A stretch of DNA of 64,000 nt from positions 44,600 to 108,599 of the forward strand of contig DATJQV010000012.1 of NCBI GenBank assembly GCA_035505375.1, given 5' to 3'. This document shows positions 15,394 to 25,628 of the stretch, one piece after another; the stretch's first letter is position 1; each line of letters begins with the position of its first letter. The DNA is from a bacterium. GTDB lineage: Bacteria; Hydrothermota; Tepidihabitantia; Tepidihabitantales; Tepidihabitantaceae. The notes beneath the pieces were generated by a model. The model did no database searches, was not told the origin of the DNA, and saw only the letters and a program-made list of their open reading frames with translations. The translations under genes were made by a program, and so were the position numbers.

Positions 15394-17334
15394 ATGTCAC
15401 GCCCGGAGAAGCGGCTCACCGGCCTGGGACGCAATTCCAAGCCTCAGAATGGCTTGGGTCGTGTCACGCGCCAGGACAGCCGCACCTGGCTGTTCTTCGC
15501 ACTCGCGCTCACGTTCTTCATGCGTCTCTGGTTCATCCTCGGTATGCGCGGCAACCCCTTTTCGACTGTCGGGCCGCAGATGCTCGATTCCTATTACTAT
15601 CACCGCTGGGCAATCGAGATAATATCGGGCAACTTCTGGGGCTCGGACGTCTTCTTCCTGCGGCCGCTCTACCCCTACCTGCTCGCGCTCATCTATGCCG
15701 TTTTCGGCCGGCACGTCTTCGCCGTTCAATTCATCCAGACTGTGCTTGCCACCATCTCCTGCCTCCTTCTCTACGAAACGACCCGGCACGTCTTCGGCAG
15801 GAGACCCGCCATCTTCGCGTCCTTCGGCTTCGCCCTGAACGGAATCCTGGTATTCTACACCGGCACGCTGCTCTACGTCGAAATCACAGTCCTGCTGAGC
15901 CTGCTCTTTCTGTGGCTGCTGCTCATCGCGGGCAAACGCATCTGGCTCTGGATTGCGGCGGGCGTCTGCTTCGGCCTGCTCGTCGTGTGCAGGCCGGAGC
16001 TGCTCCCGATTCTGCCATTCACGCTTCTGTGGCTATGGCGCAGACAGACCGCTGACCGCCAACCGGTGACCGCCAACCGCGCCCTCCTCAATCCAACCCA
16101 CTCCCCAGAAGAGCAAGGAAGAACATGGACACGCGGACCAGCCGCGCTGACGGTTGCGGCGCTTGTGGTGATCGCGGTCGTGCCGATACGGAACTACGTC
16201 GTCGCCCGTGACCCGGTCCTGTTCACGGCCCACTCCGGCATCAACTTCTACTACGGGAACAACGCCTCGGCAGACGGAACGTGGCAGCCGACCGCCGAAC
16301 TCGAACGCGGCCCCGGATTCTCACACGAACGGCTGAAGCGCGTCAGCCGGACCATCAACGGCCGTGAGCTTAGCTGGTCCGCGGCATCAGCCTACTGGAC
16401 CAAGCAGGGCCTCAGTTTCATCACTCACCAGCCGCTCACGTACTTCCGCCTGCTCGGCCGCAAACTCCTCCTCTTCCTGAGCAACTACGAGGTGCCGAAT
16501 GACTACTACCCGGAGACCGCCCGTGCCGCATCTTTGCCGCTGAGGTTGGCCTTTGTAAATCTTGGGCTTGTGCTTGGGCTTGGGCTCCTGGGCATGATCT
16601 GGGCATGGCCGAAACGCCGACAGGCGCTGCCTGCGTATCTGTTCGTCGCCGCGTATCTCCTCTCTTCCTTTCTCTTCTACGTGCTCTCGCGCCTCCGCGC
16701 GCCGGTGATTCCATTTCTTCTGATGTTTGCTGGCTTCGGCCTGAACGAACTGGTCGGAGCATACCGACAACGCCGCCTCGTTCGAGCCGCAACCGGCCTC
16801 GCGATTGCCGTCGCGGCCTACCTTGGTTCCGGCCTGATTCCGGTCCAGCGACAGACCTACTCGGCCCAGGCATGGACCCAGGTGGGCAACACGTTCCTCA
16901 GTGAACGCAAGATCGGGCCTGCCATCGACGCGCTCACCCGCGCACTCACGGTCCAGCCGAATTCGTATGCGGCCCGCTACAGCCTGGTCATGGCCCTGGC
17001 CGGCGCGGGCAAAACGGACCAGGCAGAAGCCGAGTTCTCAGAACTGGCCAAGGCTGCTGCCTCGTCTTCAGAGGGACAAGCCCTTGCCCGCCTCGCTGCG
17101 GCCCGCATCGCCATCGCCCGCCGCGATTTCGCACAGGCAGCCGCACTCTATCGACAAGACCTTGCCCAGTACCCGGACGATGCCGAGACCTGCTACATGC
17201 TCGGCCTGGTTTACATCAGCATGGACAGCCTTGCACAGGCCCGCGAGCAACTGTCCCGAGCCGTTGCTATCGACCCGGGCCAGGATGCCGCCCGCGATGC
17301 ACTGAAGGCGGTCGAATCGCGGCTCCAGCATTGA
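15394..17334 (+). CDS. Membrane glycosyltransferase (GT39/ArnT-like) fused to TPR repeats
   Basis: About 646 residues. The start follows from the promoter position. Residues about 25-460 contain around ten transmembrane helices (TWLFFALALTFFMRLWFI onwards) and a loop with YYHRWAIEI and RPLYPYLLALIY, typical of dolichyl- or polyprenyl-phosphate-sugar mannosyltransferases. Residues about 490-646 are TPR repeats (AWTQVGNTFLSERKIGPAID, AETCYMLGLVYISMDSLAQA). A heptamer array (16047-16081) encodes a polar loop insert RQTADRQPVTANR between two membrane segments. The acceptor glycan is unknown. Confidence 0.84.
   Translation: MSRPEKRLTGLGRNSKPQNGLGRVTRQDSRTWLFFALALTFFMRLWFILGMRGNPFSTVGPQMLDSYYYHRWAIEIISGNFWGSDVFFLRPLYPYLLALIYAVFGRHVFAVQFIQTVLATISCLLLYETTRHVFGRRPAIFASFGFALNGILVFYTGTLLYVEITVLLSLLFLWLLLIAGKRIWLWIAAGVCFGLLVVCRPELLPILPFTLLWLWRRQTADRQPVTANRALLNPTHSPEEQGRTWTRGPAALTVAALVVIAVVPIRNYVVARDPVLFTAHSGINFYYGNNASADGTWQPTAELERGPGFSHERLKRVSRTINGRELSWSAASAYWTKQGLSFITHQPLTYFRLLGRKLLLFLSNYEVPNDYYPETARAASLPLRLAFVNLGLVLGLGLLGMIWAWPKRRQALPAYLFVAAYLLSSFLFYVLSRLRAPVIPFLLMFAGFGLNELVGAYRQRRLVRAATGLAIAVAAYLGSGLIPVQRQTYSAQAWTQVGNTFLSERKIGPAIDALTRALTVQPNSYAARYSLVMALAGAGKTDQAEAEFSELAKAAASSSEGQALARLAAARIAIARRDFAQAAALYRQDLAQYPDDAETCYMLGLVYISMDSLAQAREQLSRAVAIDPGQDAARDALKAVESRLQH
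16047..16081 (+). repeat. Heptamer array inside the GT39-TPR gene
   Basis: GACCGCT, GACCGCC, AACCGGT, GACCGCC, AACCGCG: five units in phase within the coding sequence. Confidence 0.85.
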
Positions 17335-17351
17335 AGCAAGAACCCCGTGCG

Positions 17352-17510
17352 GAGATCTCACCACCAAGACACCAAGGCACAAAGAGACATTACCACGGAT
17401 TGACACTGATCAGCAGGGATGGATGCAGCGTGAATTCCAACTGTCCGCGAACCGCATCTGTGAGTATCCGTGTTCATCCGTGTTTCACCAAGTCGTCCTG
17501 CTTTCTTCGC
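17352..17510. repeat. Octamer and related repeats
   Basis: CACCAAGA, CACCAAGG, CACAAAGA in 8-bp phase, followed by ACGGATTGACACTGATCAG and TCCGTGTTCATCCGTGT. From memory such strings recur in intergenic DNA of several unrelated bacterial phyla. No gene seen. Confidence 0.7.
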
Positions 17511-17515
17511 CCCGC

Positions 17516-17544
17516 TTGACCCCGAGGCCCATACTCAATAGAAC
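17516..17544 (+). promoter_or_regulatory. Promoter of recJ
   Basis: TTGACC (17516-17521), 17-bp spacer, TAGAAC (17539-17544), ending 5 nt before the GTG start: predicted leaderless. Confidence 0.68.
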
Positions 17545-17549
17545 TTACC

Positions 17550-19406
17550 GTGCCCACGGTTAAGCCCACTCACCGCTGGCGGCTTCCCGCGCCGCCGGGA
17601 GACGACGCATCCACTCTTAGCCTTGAACTCCATCTCCCCGAATTGGCCGTGGACCTCCTCCTGCGCCGAGGATACTCGACTGCGGAAGATATCCGTGCCT
17701 TCCTCGACCCATCCCCTGCCCGACTTCGCAAACCCGACCTGCTACCCGACATCGTCCCCGCGACCGAGCGCATAATTGCCGCAATCAACCGACGTGAACG
17801 CATCCTCATCTACGGAGACTACGACGTTGATGGCGTGACCGGCACTGTCCTTCTGGTTTCTGTTCTCAACCAGCTCGGAGCCGATGTCCTATACTACCTG
17901 CCGCACCGTGAGGCCGAAGGCTACGGTTTCTCGGCTCAAGGCCTCCAGTTCGCGGTCGAGCAGGACGCAAGGCTGATTGTCACCAACGACTGCGGCTCAA
18001 ATGACCACGACACTCTGGCTGCGGCGAAGGACGCAGGAATCGACGTCATCGTCACGGACCACCATGAACTGGCAGTGGCCAAGGACAAAGGACAAAGGAC
18101 AAAGGACAAAAGCGGACTCCCCCCGGCGCTGGCGGTAGTCAACCCGAAGCGGGTGGATTCGAAATACCCGTTCCGCGAGCTGGCCGGCGTGGGGGTGGCA
18201 TTCAAGCTCGCCTGGAGTGTACTCTCTGCCCTGAACCGCACCAAGGAAGAACTCCTCGCCCTGCTCGACCTCGTTGGGCTCGGCACCATCGCCGATATCG
18301 TCCCGCTCACGGATGAAAACAGAGTCCTCGCACGCATCGGCCTCAACGCCATCCGGCGCAGCTCTCGTCCGGGCATGCAGGCGCTACTCAGAGTCGCCGG
18401 CATCACGGACAAGGCCCTCACTTGCTACAACATCGGGTTCATGCTCGCCCCACGTCTCAACGCCGCAGGCAGGGTCGGCCACGCCGAGATAGCCGCACGG
18501 CTGCTCCTGACGCAGGACGAATCCGAAGCCGCCACCCTCGCGGCTGAACTCGACAGTCTGAATCGGTCACGCCAGTCGCTCGAAGAGAGAATCCTCACCC
18601 AGGCAGCCGCACTGGTCGAAGCCGGGCGGCTTGCTGACCGCCGGGCGATTGTCGTCGCCGCCGAGGGTTGGCACGAGGGGGTCATCGGCATCGTCGCGGC
18701 CAAACTGGTTGACCGCTTTTCCCGTCCCTGCATCGTGGTCGCGTTGAAGGACGACAGGGGCAAGGGATCGGGACGCTCGGTCACCGGCTTCAATCTCCAC
18801 GCCGCGCTTACCGCCTGCTCCGGGTACCTGCTTACCTTCGGAGGGCACAAATACGCGGCGGGCCTGAGCCTCACGCGCGAGAACCTCTCTGGCTTCAGTT
18901 CGGCTCTCGCCGATTACGCGGACGGGTTTCCCGAGGAAATTTTCGAGCCGACCCTGCACATCGACGCGGTTGCGGCGATTGAACAGGTTGACGACGCGTT
19001 CGTCACCGCGCTAGAGAAATTCGAGCCCTTCGGCCCGGACAATGCCACTCCGCTCTTCGCCTCGCTCGGCATCGAAGTTGTGGGCTTTCCGCAGGTAGTC
19101 GGCAAGAGCCGGAATCACCTGAAGCTCAAGGTTCGCGCCGGCGAGCGCACGATCGACGCCATGGCCTGGGGCCGAAGCGCGGAAATCGTCAACCTCGGGG
19201 AACAGACTGAGGCTAAGGTCAAATCCGGCGCCTCTACCTTGACCTCGACCTCAACCTCTGCGAAGCTCGACATCTGCTACTCGGTCGGCCGCAACACCTG
19301 GAACGGCCGCACGTCAACCCAGCTCACACTCCGCGACCTTAGAACGGCCCAGGCTGCTGGGCCAGACTCAGGGACCGGGGATCAGGAATCGGGGGACAAG
19401 GATTGA
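17550..19406 (+). CDS. recJ: Single-stranded-DNA-specific exonuclease RecJ
   Basis: A 618-residue 5'-3' exonuclease of the DHH superfamily used in recombination and mismatch repair. Motifs: ILIYGDYDVDGVTG (about residues 85-98), TNDCGSND, IVTDHHELA (about residues 166-174), GTIADIVPL, the DHHA1 domain (GWHEGVIGIVAAKL, GSGRSVTGFNLHAAL, GGHKYAAGLSL) and a C-terminal OB-like domain. Right after the DHH motif, residues 178-189 (KDKGQRTKDKSG) are encoded by four GGACAAA-type heptamers, and near residue 565 a hexamer tract (ACCTCG) encodes TSTSTS. GTG start next to a promoter. Confidence 0.95.
   Translation: MPTVKPTHRWRLPAPPGDDASTLSLELHLPELAVDLLLRRGYSTAEDIRAFLDPSPARLRKPDLLPDIVPATERIIAAINRRERILIYGDYDVDGVTGTVLLVSVLNQLGADVLYYLPHREAEGYGFSAQGLQFAVEQDARLIVTNDCGSNDHDTLAAAKDAGIDVIVTDHHELAVAKDKGQRTKDKSGLPPALAVVNPKRVDSKYPFRELAGVGVAFKLAWSVLSALNRTKEELLALLDLVGLGTIADIVPLTDENRVLARIGLNAIRRSSRPGMQALLRVAGITDKALTCYNIGFMLAPRLNAAGRVGHAEIAARLLLTQDESEAATLAAELDSLNRSRQSLEERILTQAAALVEAGRLADRRAIVVAAEGWHEGVIGIVAAKLVDRFSRPCIVVALKDDRGKGSGRSVTGFNLHAALTACSGYLLTFGGHKYAAGLSLTRENLSGFSSALADYADGFPEEIFEPTLHIDAVAAIEQVDDAFVTALEKFEPFGPDNATPLFASLGIEVVGFPQVVGKSRNHLKLKVRAGERTIDAMAWGRSAEIVNLGEQTEAKVKSGASTLTSTSTSAKLDICYSVGRNTWNGRTSTQLTLRDLRTAQAAGPDSGTGDQESGDKD
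18081..18111 (+). repeat. Heptamer array inside recJ
   Basis: Four perfect AAGGACA units plus a partial fifth, in frame, directly after the DHH motif. Confidence 0.88.
19236..19259 (+). repeat. Hexamer array inside recJ
   Basis: ACCTTG, ACCTCG, ACCTCA, ACCTCT encode Thr/Ser repeats in the C-terminal domain. Confidence 0.8.
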
Positions 19407-19594
19407 ACAAAGCGAAGCCGAATACGCGTGCAATGAGGTCGCAGACTCCAACCGCCGTGAATCCGCGACGATCTGCCAGACTGGTGATGCTTCTCTCCTG
19501 GTCCGCAAGTCCGCAGCTTGCTCTTTGCATCCTGCATCTTCTTGGCCTGTCTGCCTCATGACCCATCAGCGTAGTCTGCAACTGGTCATCACCG

Positions 19595-19642
19595 CGTCCT
19601 TGGTCCTACCTTCTGAGTTCTGCCTTCTGCCCTCTGACTTCG
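19595..19642. repeat. Heptamer array upstream of pgeF
   Basis: CCTTCTG, AGTTCTG, CCTTCTG, CCCTCTG, ACTTCGG in phase, ending just before the ATG of pgeF. The remaining 19407-19595 holds no recognisable gene. Confidence 0.78.
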
Positions 19643-19649
19643 GCCGCCC

Positions 19650-20573
19650 ATGATTCCTTCCTGGCATCTCTCGTCTGCGAACGAAGTCGAGTACTTCGAA
19701 TATTCGCCCAAGTCTCGGCTCGTGCTCGCCTTCTTCACGCGCCGCGGCGGCGTGTCTAGTGGCGTATACGAATCGCTCAACACCTCGTTCCAGGTCGGTG
19801 ATGATGCCGGCAACGTGGAGAGGAATTTCGCACGCGTCCGCCTAGCTCTCCGGCTGCCCGCGATACTCACGGTGAGACAGACGCACTCGGACATCGTCCT
19901 GCCCATCACCGATGAACCGACTCCGTCAGAGGCACTCGAAGGTGACGCCTGCATCACAAGCCGCGCAGGGCTTGGCCTCGGACTAAAGGTCGCAGACTGT
20001 CTGCCGGTGTACATGTACGCGGCCGACTCAAGCTGCATCGGCATCGCCCACTGCGGCTGGCGCGGTACCGTTGCCCGACTTGCGGAGAAGACCGCGCAAC
20101 GGATGTCGCGTGAATACTCGGTGCCCCTGCACAATCTGAGATTCGCGCTCGGTCCCTGTATCTGCCCCGACCACTACGAAGTCGGCCAAGACGTGCGGCA
20201 AGAATTCGCCAAGACATTCCCCGACCCGGACCGATTCCTGTCGCCGGTCATAGAGACTGACTCTGCTCGCCACTCGCCATCCGAATCGAGACGGGGACTT
20301 TCCAGTAGCGAAACAGGGACAGTCTCGCGACACGTTCCTCGCGTCGCCCCGTGCGCCTGTCCCCGTCTTCGCGACTCCCAGGCACTGTCCCCACTGCCGC
20401 CAGTCAAGCTCCGTCTCGATCTCCGGGACGCCAACCGCTGGCTGCTGACCGAGATTGGTCTGACCGAGTCCGAGTCGCTGTCGCTCTGCACGCTTGAGGA
20501 CGAGAAGCTCTTCTACTCTGCCCGCCGCGACAAGGTCACCGGCCGCAACCTCGCCGTCATCGCCCTCCACTGA
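19650..20573 (+). CDS. pgeF: Purine nucleoside phosphorylase / peptidoglycan editing factor (PgeF, YlmD/YfiH family)
   Basis: A 307-residue protein, longer than the usual 240-270. The core is clear: FFTRRGGVSSGVYESLN, TVRQTHSDIV (metal-site His), KVADCLPVYM (Cys), IGIAHCGWRGT (His), LGPCICPDHYEV and a C-terminal YSARRDKVTGRNLAVIAL. Known members act on purine nucleosides or remove misplaced muropeptides. Residues 203-251 are a poorly conserved insert (SARHSPSESRRG to SPLPP) encoded by a palindromic GGGGAC-type element, placed before KLRLDLRDAN. The frame survives. Confidence 0.9.
   Translation: MIPSWHLSSANEVEYFEYSPKSRLVLAFFTRRGGVSSGVYESLNTSFQVGDDAGNVERNFARVRLALRLPAILTVRQTHSDIVLPITDEPTPSEALEGDACITSRAGLGLGLKVADCLPVYMYAADSSCIGIAHCGWRGTVARLAEKTAQRMSREYSVPLHNLRFALGPCICPDHYEVGQDVRQEFAKTFPDPDRFLSPVIETDSARHSPSESRRGLSSSETGTVSRHVPRVAPCACPRLRDSQALSPLPPVKLRLDLRDANRWLLTEIGLTESESLSLCTLEDEKLFYSARRDKVTGRNLAVIALH
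20256..20402 (+). repeat. REP-like palindromic insert inside pgeF
   Basis: A perfect 10-bp inverted repeat AGACGGGGAC (20289-20298) / GTCCCCGTCT (20359-20368) encloses further inverted GGGACAGT and GCGAC elements. The insert is 147 bp (49 codons), in frame. Confidence 0.75.
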
Positions 20574-20695
20574 GCCGGAAGGCTCGATCCGTTGATGAAC
20601 ACGGACGTGCAGATGTGTAAGGACGTCATTCGCGCTCGCATGGCCATCGGTACTTGGCGACTGTTTCTATGCTGGGTCGGAAACTCGGGAAAAGG

Positions 20696-20723
20696 GACGC
20701 GGCACGGGAGTTCGTGCCGCGTC
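20696..20723 (-). terminator. Terminator-like hairpin after rpsG
   Basis: GACGCGGCAC, 8-nt loop, GTGCCGCGTC; 27 bp beyond the rpsG stop. On the minus strand it is followed by a short T-run (CCTTTTCCC), so it is a moderate intrinsic terminator. Confidence 0.68.
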
Positions 20724-20749
20724 AAAGTCGCAGTGCTGGCGCTAGTTCG

Positions 20750-21220
20750 CTACCAGCGGTAGTGGGCGAAGGCGCGGTTGGACTCGGCCATCTTGTGCGC
20801 GTCTTCCTTCTTCTTGACCGCCGCGCCTTGGTTGCGGCTGGCGTCGAGGAACTCGCTGGCGAGCCTCTGGATCATCGTGTGCTCGTTGCGAGCGCGGGCC
20901 GCCATGATGGTCCATTTGATGGCGAGGGCGTCGCGCCGCTTAGGTCTGACCTCCATCGGTATCTGGTAGGTAGCGCCGCCGACCCTGCGCGGCCTCACTT
21001 CGAGCACCGGCTTTACGGCGTTCATGGCCTTCTGGAATATGGCGTAGCCGTCCTCCTTGGCCTGTTCCTGAGCCAAGTCAAGCGCTCCGTAGAAGATGCG
21101 CTGAGCCGTGGTCTTCTTGCCCTGCCACATGAGGTTGTTGATGAACTTCGTTACAAAGGTCGATCCGTGACGCGGATCAGGTACCATCGTCCGCTCTTCG
21201 GCAGTACGTCGTCGTGACAT
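20750..21220 (-). CDS. rpsG: 30S ribosomal protein S7
   Basis: 156 residues, standard length. S7 features: FVTKFINNLMWQGKKTTAQRIFYGAL, VRPRRVGGATYQIPMEVRP and the RRDALAIKWTI helix. It nucleates 30S head assembly on 16S rRNA. Last gene of the large ribosomal/RNA polymerase block, 9 bp after rpsL. fusA, which often follows rpsG, is absent here. Confidence 0.97.
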   Translation of the reverse strand: MSRRRTAEERTMVPDPRHGSTFVTKFINNLMWQGKKTTAQRIFYGALDLAQEQAKEDGYAIFQKAMNAVKPVLEVRPRRVGGATYQIPMEVRPKRRDALAIKWTIMAARARNEHTMIQRLASEFLDASRNQGAAVKKKEDAHKMAESNRAFAHYRW

Positions 21221-21229
21221 GATTCTGCC

Positions 21230-21616
21230 TTATGACGCCGCGCCCGGCTTGGGCCGCTTGACGCCGTATTGAGAGCGCGCCTGCTTCCGGCCTTCAACGC
21301 CGGTCGTGTCCAAGACCCCGCGAACGACGTGATAGCGGACGCCGGGCAGGTCCTTGACACGGCCGCCCCGCACGAGCACGATGGAGTGTTCCTGCAGGTT
21401 ATGACCTTCACCCGGAATGTAGCAGGTAACCTCGTACCCGCCTGCAAGCCGTACCTTACACACCTTGCGCAAGGCCGAGTTGGGTTTCTTGGGTGTTGTT
21501 GTGTAGACCCGCGTGCAGACGCCGCGTTTCTGGGGGTTGCCCATCAGGGCCGGCGTCTTGGACCGGCTGTGTATTGCCGTCCGCGGCTTGCGGACGAGCT
21601 GGTTTACTGTCGGCAT
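21230..21616 (-). CDS. rpsL: 30S ribosomal protein S12
   Basis: 128 residues. Contains [18 protein letters not shown] and [31 protein letters not shown], the decoding-centre regions where streptomycin-resistance changes arise; the conserved aspartate after VKDLPG is the target of RimO, which is encoded at 36235-37722. Starts one base after the rpoC stop. Confidence 0.98.
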   Translation of the reverse strand: MPTVNQLVRKPRTAIHSRSKTPALMGNPQKRGVCTRVYTTTPKKPNSALRKVCKVRLAGGYEVTCYIPGEGHNLQEHSIVLVRGGRVKDLPGVRYHVVRGVLDTTGVEGRKQARSQYGVKRPKPGAAS

Positions 21617-21617
21617 G

Positions 21618-24600
21618 CTATAAAGCCTCCTCTACCTTCTCCTGCGACTCCTCGGCGACCAGTTTGATGCGGGCATACTCGCGGTATCCGGTGCCCGCCG
21701 GAACCAGCCGACCGACAATTACGTTCTCTTTCAATCCTTTGAGCTTGTCTTCCTTGCCGGAAATGGCGGCCTCGGACAGCACCCGCGTCGTCTCTTGGAA
21801 GGATGCGGCGGACAGGTAACTCTCGGTCAGGAGCGCGGCCCGGGTGATGCCCAGCAGTATCGGCTGGTAGCTCGCCGGCCGCATGTTCTCGGTGATGAGC
21901 TTCTGATTCTCGTCCAGCACGCGGCGGCGCTCGGCGATCTCGCCTTCGATGAAGTTCGAGTCGCCAGCATCCTCGACTTTTACCTTGCGCAGCATCTGCC
22001 GGACGATGACCGAGATGTGTTTGTCGTTGATCTTGACCTTTTGCAGACGGTACACGGCCTGGATCTGGTTGGTGAGGAACTCCTGCACCGCCATCCAGCC
22101 CCGCACCCTGAGCACTTCGTGCGGATCGACCGCTCCTTCGCAGAGCTTGTCGCCGGCGCCGACCGGGTCACCGCTCTGAACGAGCAGGTACTTGCCGTAC
22201 GGGATTTCGTACTCTTTCTCGGTGCCGCCTTCGGACATGACTTTGACCTCGCGGATACCCTCGCGCGGCTCGCCGACGTTCACGGTGCCGTCGATTTCCG
22301 ATATCGTCGCTGGTTCCTTGACGCGTTTGGCCTCGAACAGCTCGGCGACCTTGGGTAGACCACCGGTGATGTCGCGGGTCCGGCCCATTTCGCGCATCAA
22401 CCTGGCCAGGGTGTCGCCGGGCAGCACTTCAGACTTGTTGTCGACCACGAGGTAAGCCCCGGCCGGCAGCGCGTGCGATTCTAGCACTTTGCCCTTGGGC
22501 CCGACAACGGCGACGCGCGGGTGGAGCCGGTGGCCTCTGTCCTCGGTGATAATTCGCTGCATGCGCTCGGTCCGCTCGTCGATATCCTCGCGCAGGGTCA
22601 CGCCTACCTCGACGTCGTGATACATTATCTGACCCTTGGACCGGGCCAAAATCGGGATCGAGTAAGGCTCCCACTCGAACAGGGTATCGCCCTCTTTGAC
22701 TTCCTGGCCGTCGTGAACGCGGACGGTGGCTCCGGCCGGGACGCTGAACGGAACCATGCGGTCCTTGGCCACGAGCACGAGCCTGCCCTGGTCCGGTGCG
22801 ACAGTCTCGCCATCGGTTCGCTTCACCGTGACCAAGCCCTCGTACTTGACCTTGCTCGGGAACTTCGCGGTCGCCTTGGTCTGTTCGGCCACACGGGATG
22901 CAACGCCACCGACGTGGAAAGTCTTGAGCGTCAGCTGGGTACCGGGCTCACCGATGGACTGGGCAGCGACCACGCCAACCGCTTCTCCGATTTCGACGAC
23001 CGAGCCGGTCGCCATGTTCCGGCCGTAGCACTTGACGCACAGACCGGAACGTGCTTCGCAGGTGAGCACCGAACGCACCCGCACCGACTCGATACCGTAG
23101 TCTTCGATTTCCTCAGCTGCCTTGTCGCTGATCTCACCACCGGCGGCAACGATAACCTCACCCGACACCGGATTCACGACGTCGTCGAGCGAGAATCGTC
23201 CGGCGATACGTTCGGACAGAGGTTCGACGATGTCCGCACCTTCGCGCAGCGCCGTCACTTCCTGCCCCAGAATCGTACCGCAGTCGTCGGTAGTGATAAC
23301 CACGTCCTGTGCGACGTCAACCAGCCGGCGGGTGAGGTACCCGGCCTCGGCGGTCTTTAGGGCGGTGTCGGTGAGCCCCTTGCGCGCGCCGTGAGTCGAG
23401 ATGAAGTATTCCCAGACCGACAAGCCCTCACGGAATGAGCTCTTGATCGGTGTCTCGATAACTTCCTCGCCGACCGACCGTCGCTGCGGCTTGGCCATGA
23501 GTCCGCGCATGCCGCCGATCTGGGCGGCCTGGGTGCGCGAGCCGCGCGCGCCCGAGTCGATGAGCATGAACACCGGGTTGAAACCGCCCTGGTCCTCGCT
23601 CAGTCGTTTCATCAGAGCCTCTTCGACCTCGGCGGTTGCAAGGGTCCAGGTGTTGACGACGAGGTTGTACTTCTCCGCGTCGGTCATCAGTCCGCGGTCA
23701 TAGGCCCGGTGTACCTTCTTCAGGTCACGCTCGCTGCGTTCCAGAATCTCGTACTTCTCCCTTGGCACCACGACGTCGTCCACGCCGATTGAAAGTCCGG
23801 ACCGCGTCGCCTGCTCGAACCCGATGTCCTTGACCGCGTCAAGCAACTGCGCGGTCGCCTCAAGACCCATGTTCCGGCTGCAGTAATCCACAAGTGCAAC
23901 CAGCTTGTCCTTGGGAAAGTCCTCGTTCACGAAGCGGAGCTGGTCGGGCAGCACCTCGTTGAATAGCACCCGCCCCACTGTCGTGTCGTATATCTTGCCG
24001 TTGTATCGGAATCTCACCGGGTCGTGTACGACAAGCTCACCAAGGTCGTAGGCCGAGTGGACGGTCGCGAACTCGTCGAAGGAACCGACGGGCTCGGTGC
24101 GGTCACGTCGTTTCTTAGTAATGTAGTAGACGCCGATGACGATGTCCTGCGACGGCGTCATCAGCGGCCGGCCGTGGGCGGGCGACAGAATATTGTGCGA
24201 TGACAGCAGCAGTACCGACGCCTCGATAATCGCCTCAGGAGTCAACGGCACGTGGACCGACATCGTATCGCCATCAAAGTCGGCGTTGAACGGCGGGCAG
24301 ACGAGCGGATGGATGCCGATCGCACGGTGCTCAGCCAGAATCGGGAAGAATGACTCAACCGACACCCGGTGCAGGGTCGGAGCACGATTGAGCATCACCG
24401 GGTGGTCTTTGGTGACTTCCTCGAGCACCTCCCAGACCTCGGGCGCTTCGCGTCGGTACATACTCTTTGCCCCGCGCTCACTTTCGGCTAGACGGCGTTC
24501 TTCCAGCCGCCGCAGGATCATCGGCTTGAACAATTCGAGCGCCATCTCCTTGGGCAGACTGCACTGGTGGAGTTTTAGAGCCGGGTCAACGACGATGACC

Positions 24601-25628
24601 GAACGGCCCGAGTAATCCACGCGTTTGCCGAGCAGGTTGCGTCGGAACCTCCCCTGCTTACCGCGCAATGCTTCGCAGAGAGACTTGAGCGGCCGGTTGC
24701 CGCGTCCCCGAACCGGGCGCGGTCTGGTCTCGTTGGAGAAGAGGGTGTCAACCGCATCCTGCAACATCCGCTTCTCGTTCTTGAGAATGATGTCCGGGGT
24801 CCGGATTGACAGCAAGTGCTTGAGCCGATTGTTGCGGACTATCACCCGCTTGTAAAGGTCGTTCAGGTCCGACGTGGCGTAGCGGCCGCCTTCAAGCGGC
24901 ACTAGCGGCCTCAGGTCAGGCGGAATCACCGGCAGCACGTCGAGAATCATCCACTCCGGGCGCGCGCCCGAAGCACGGAACGCCTCGACGACGCGCAGCC
25001 GCCTGAGCAGGTTGAACCGGCGCGAAGTCTCGTGCTTGATCCTTGCGCGCAGTTCCGCAGCCAGATCGTCGAGCTCGATCCGCGACAAGAGGGTCTTCAG
25101 CGCCGGCGCGCCCGAAGCCGCCTCCAGACCATCGGACTTGGGGCTGATCTTCTTCAGCTCATCCTCGGTGATCAGGTCCATCTTCTTGTAGGCAGAGTTA
25201 CCCGGTTCGATGACGACATAGGCTTCGTAGTTTAGTATCGTCTCGACCTGGTTGATGGAGAGCGCGAGCATCAAACCAATCTTCGAAGGTGGCACCTGGT
25301 AGAAGAGCGTATGGGCCACCGGCACTACCAACTCGACGTGCCCCATCCGCTGCCGGCGCACCGCCGAGGTCGTGACCTCGACCCCGCACCGGTCGCAGAC
25401 TATGCCCTTGTACCGGATCTTCTTGTACTTGCCGCAGTTGCACTCGTAGTCCTTGACCGGCCCGAATATCCGCTCACAAAAGAGCCCGTCGCGCTCCGGC
25501 TTCTGGGTCCGGTAGTTGATGGTCTCGGGCTTGATGACCTCGCCGCTCGACCAACTCCGGATTGTCTCGGACGAGGCGATTCTCAGTCTGAGCGAGTCGA
25601 AGTCGAAGAAATCCCGGTCGGTCATCAT
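21618..25628 (-). CDS. rpoC: RNA polymerase beta' subunit
   Basis: 1336 residues. Landmarks: N-terminal zinc site ([19 protein letters not shown]), NRAPTLHR, the catalytic NADFDGD (three Mg-binding aspartates), the bridge-helix and trigger-loop region ([19 protein letters not shown]), the second zinc site ([14 protein letters not shown]) and the [16 protein letters not shown] block. Length is close to the E. coli enzyme. Overlaps rpoB by 4 bp (ATGA), implying coupled translation. No inserted repeats were noticed, in contrast to other conserved genes in the window. Confidence 0.99.
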   Translation of the reverse strand: MMTDRDFFDFDSLRLRIASSETIRSWSSGEVIKPETINYRTQKPERDGLFCERIFGPVKDYECNCGKYKKIRYKGIVCDRCGVEVTTSAVRRQRMGHVELVVPVAHTLFYQVPPSKIGLMLALSINQVETILNYEAYVVIEPGNSAYKKMDLITEDELKKISPKSDGLEAASGAPALKTLLSRIELDDLAAELRARIKHETSRRFNLLRRLRVVEAFRASGARPEWMILDVLPVIPPDLRPLVPLEGGRYATSDLNDLYKRVIVRNNRLKHLLSIRTPDIILKNEKRMLQDAVDTLFSNETRPRPVRGRGNRPLKSLCEALRGKQGRFRRNLLGKRVDYSGRSVIVVDPALKLHQCSLPKEMALELFKPMILRRLEERRLAESERGAKSMYRREAPEVWEVLEEVTKDHPVMLNRAPTLHRVSVESFFPILAEHRAIGIHPLVCPPFNADFDGDTMSVHVPLTPEAIIEASVLLLSSHNILSPAHGRPLMTPSQDIVIGVYYITKKRRDRTEPVGSFDEFATVHSAYDLGELVVHDPVRFRYNGKIYDTTVGRVLFNEVLPDQLRFVNEDFPKDKLVALVDYCSRNMGLEATAQLLDAVKDIGFEQATRSGLSIGVDDVVVPREKYEILERSERDLKKVHRAYDRGLMTDAEKYNLVVNTWTLATAEVEEALMKRLSEDQGGFNPVFMLIDSGARGSRTQAAQIGGMRGLMAKPQRRSVGEEVIETPIKSSFREGLSVWEYFISTHGARKGLTDTALKTAEAGYLTRRLVDVAQDVVITTDDCGTILGQEVTALREGADIVEPLSERIAGRFSLDDVVNPVSGEVIVAAGGEISDKAAEEIEDYGIESVRVRSVLTCEARSGLCVKCYGRNMATGSVVEIGEAVGVVAAQSIGEPGTQLTLKTFHVGGVASRVAEQTKATAKFPSKVKYEGLVTVKRTDGETVAPDQGRLVLVAKDRMVPFSVPAGATVRVHDGQEVKEGDTLFEWEPYSIPILARSKGQIMYHDVEVGVTLREDIDERTERMQRIITEDRGHRLHPRVAVVGPKGKVLESHALPAGAYLVVDNKSEVLPGDTLARLMREMGRTRDITGGLPKVAELFEAKRVKEPATISEIDGTVNVGEPREGIREVKVMSEGGTEKEYEIPYGKYLLVQSGDPVGAGDKLCEGAVDPHEVLRVRGWMAVQEFLTNQIQAVYRLQKVKINDKHISVIVRQMLRKVKVEDAGDSNFIEGEIAERRRVLDENQKLITENMRPASYQPILLGITRAALLTESYLSAASFQETTRVLSEAAISGKEDKLKGLKENVIVGRLVPAGTGYREYARIKLVAEESQEKVEEAL

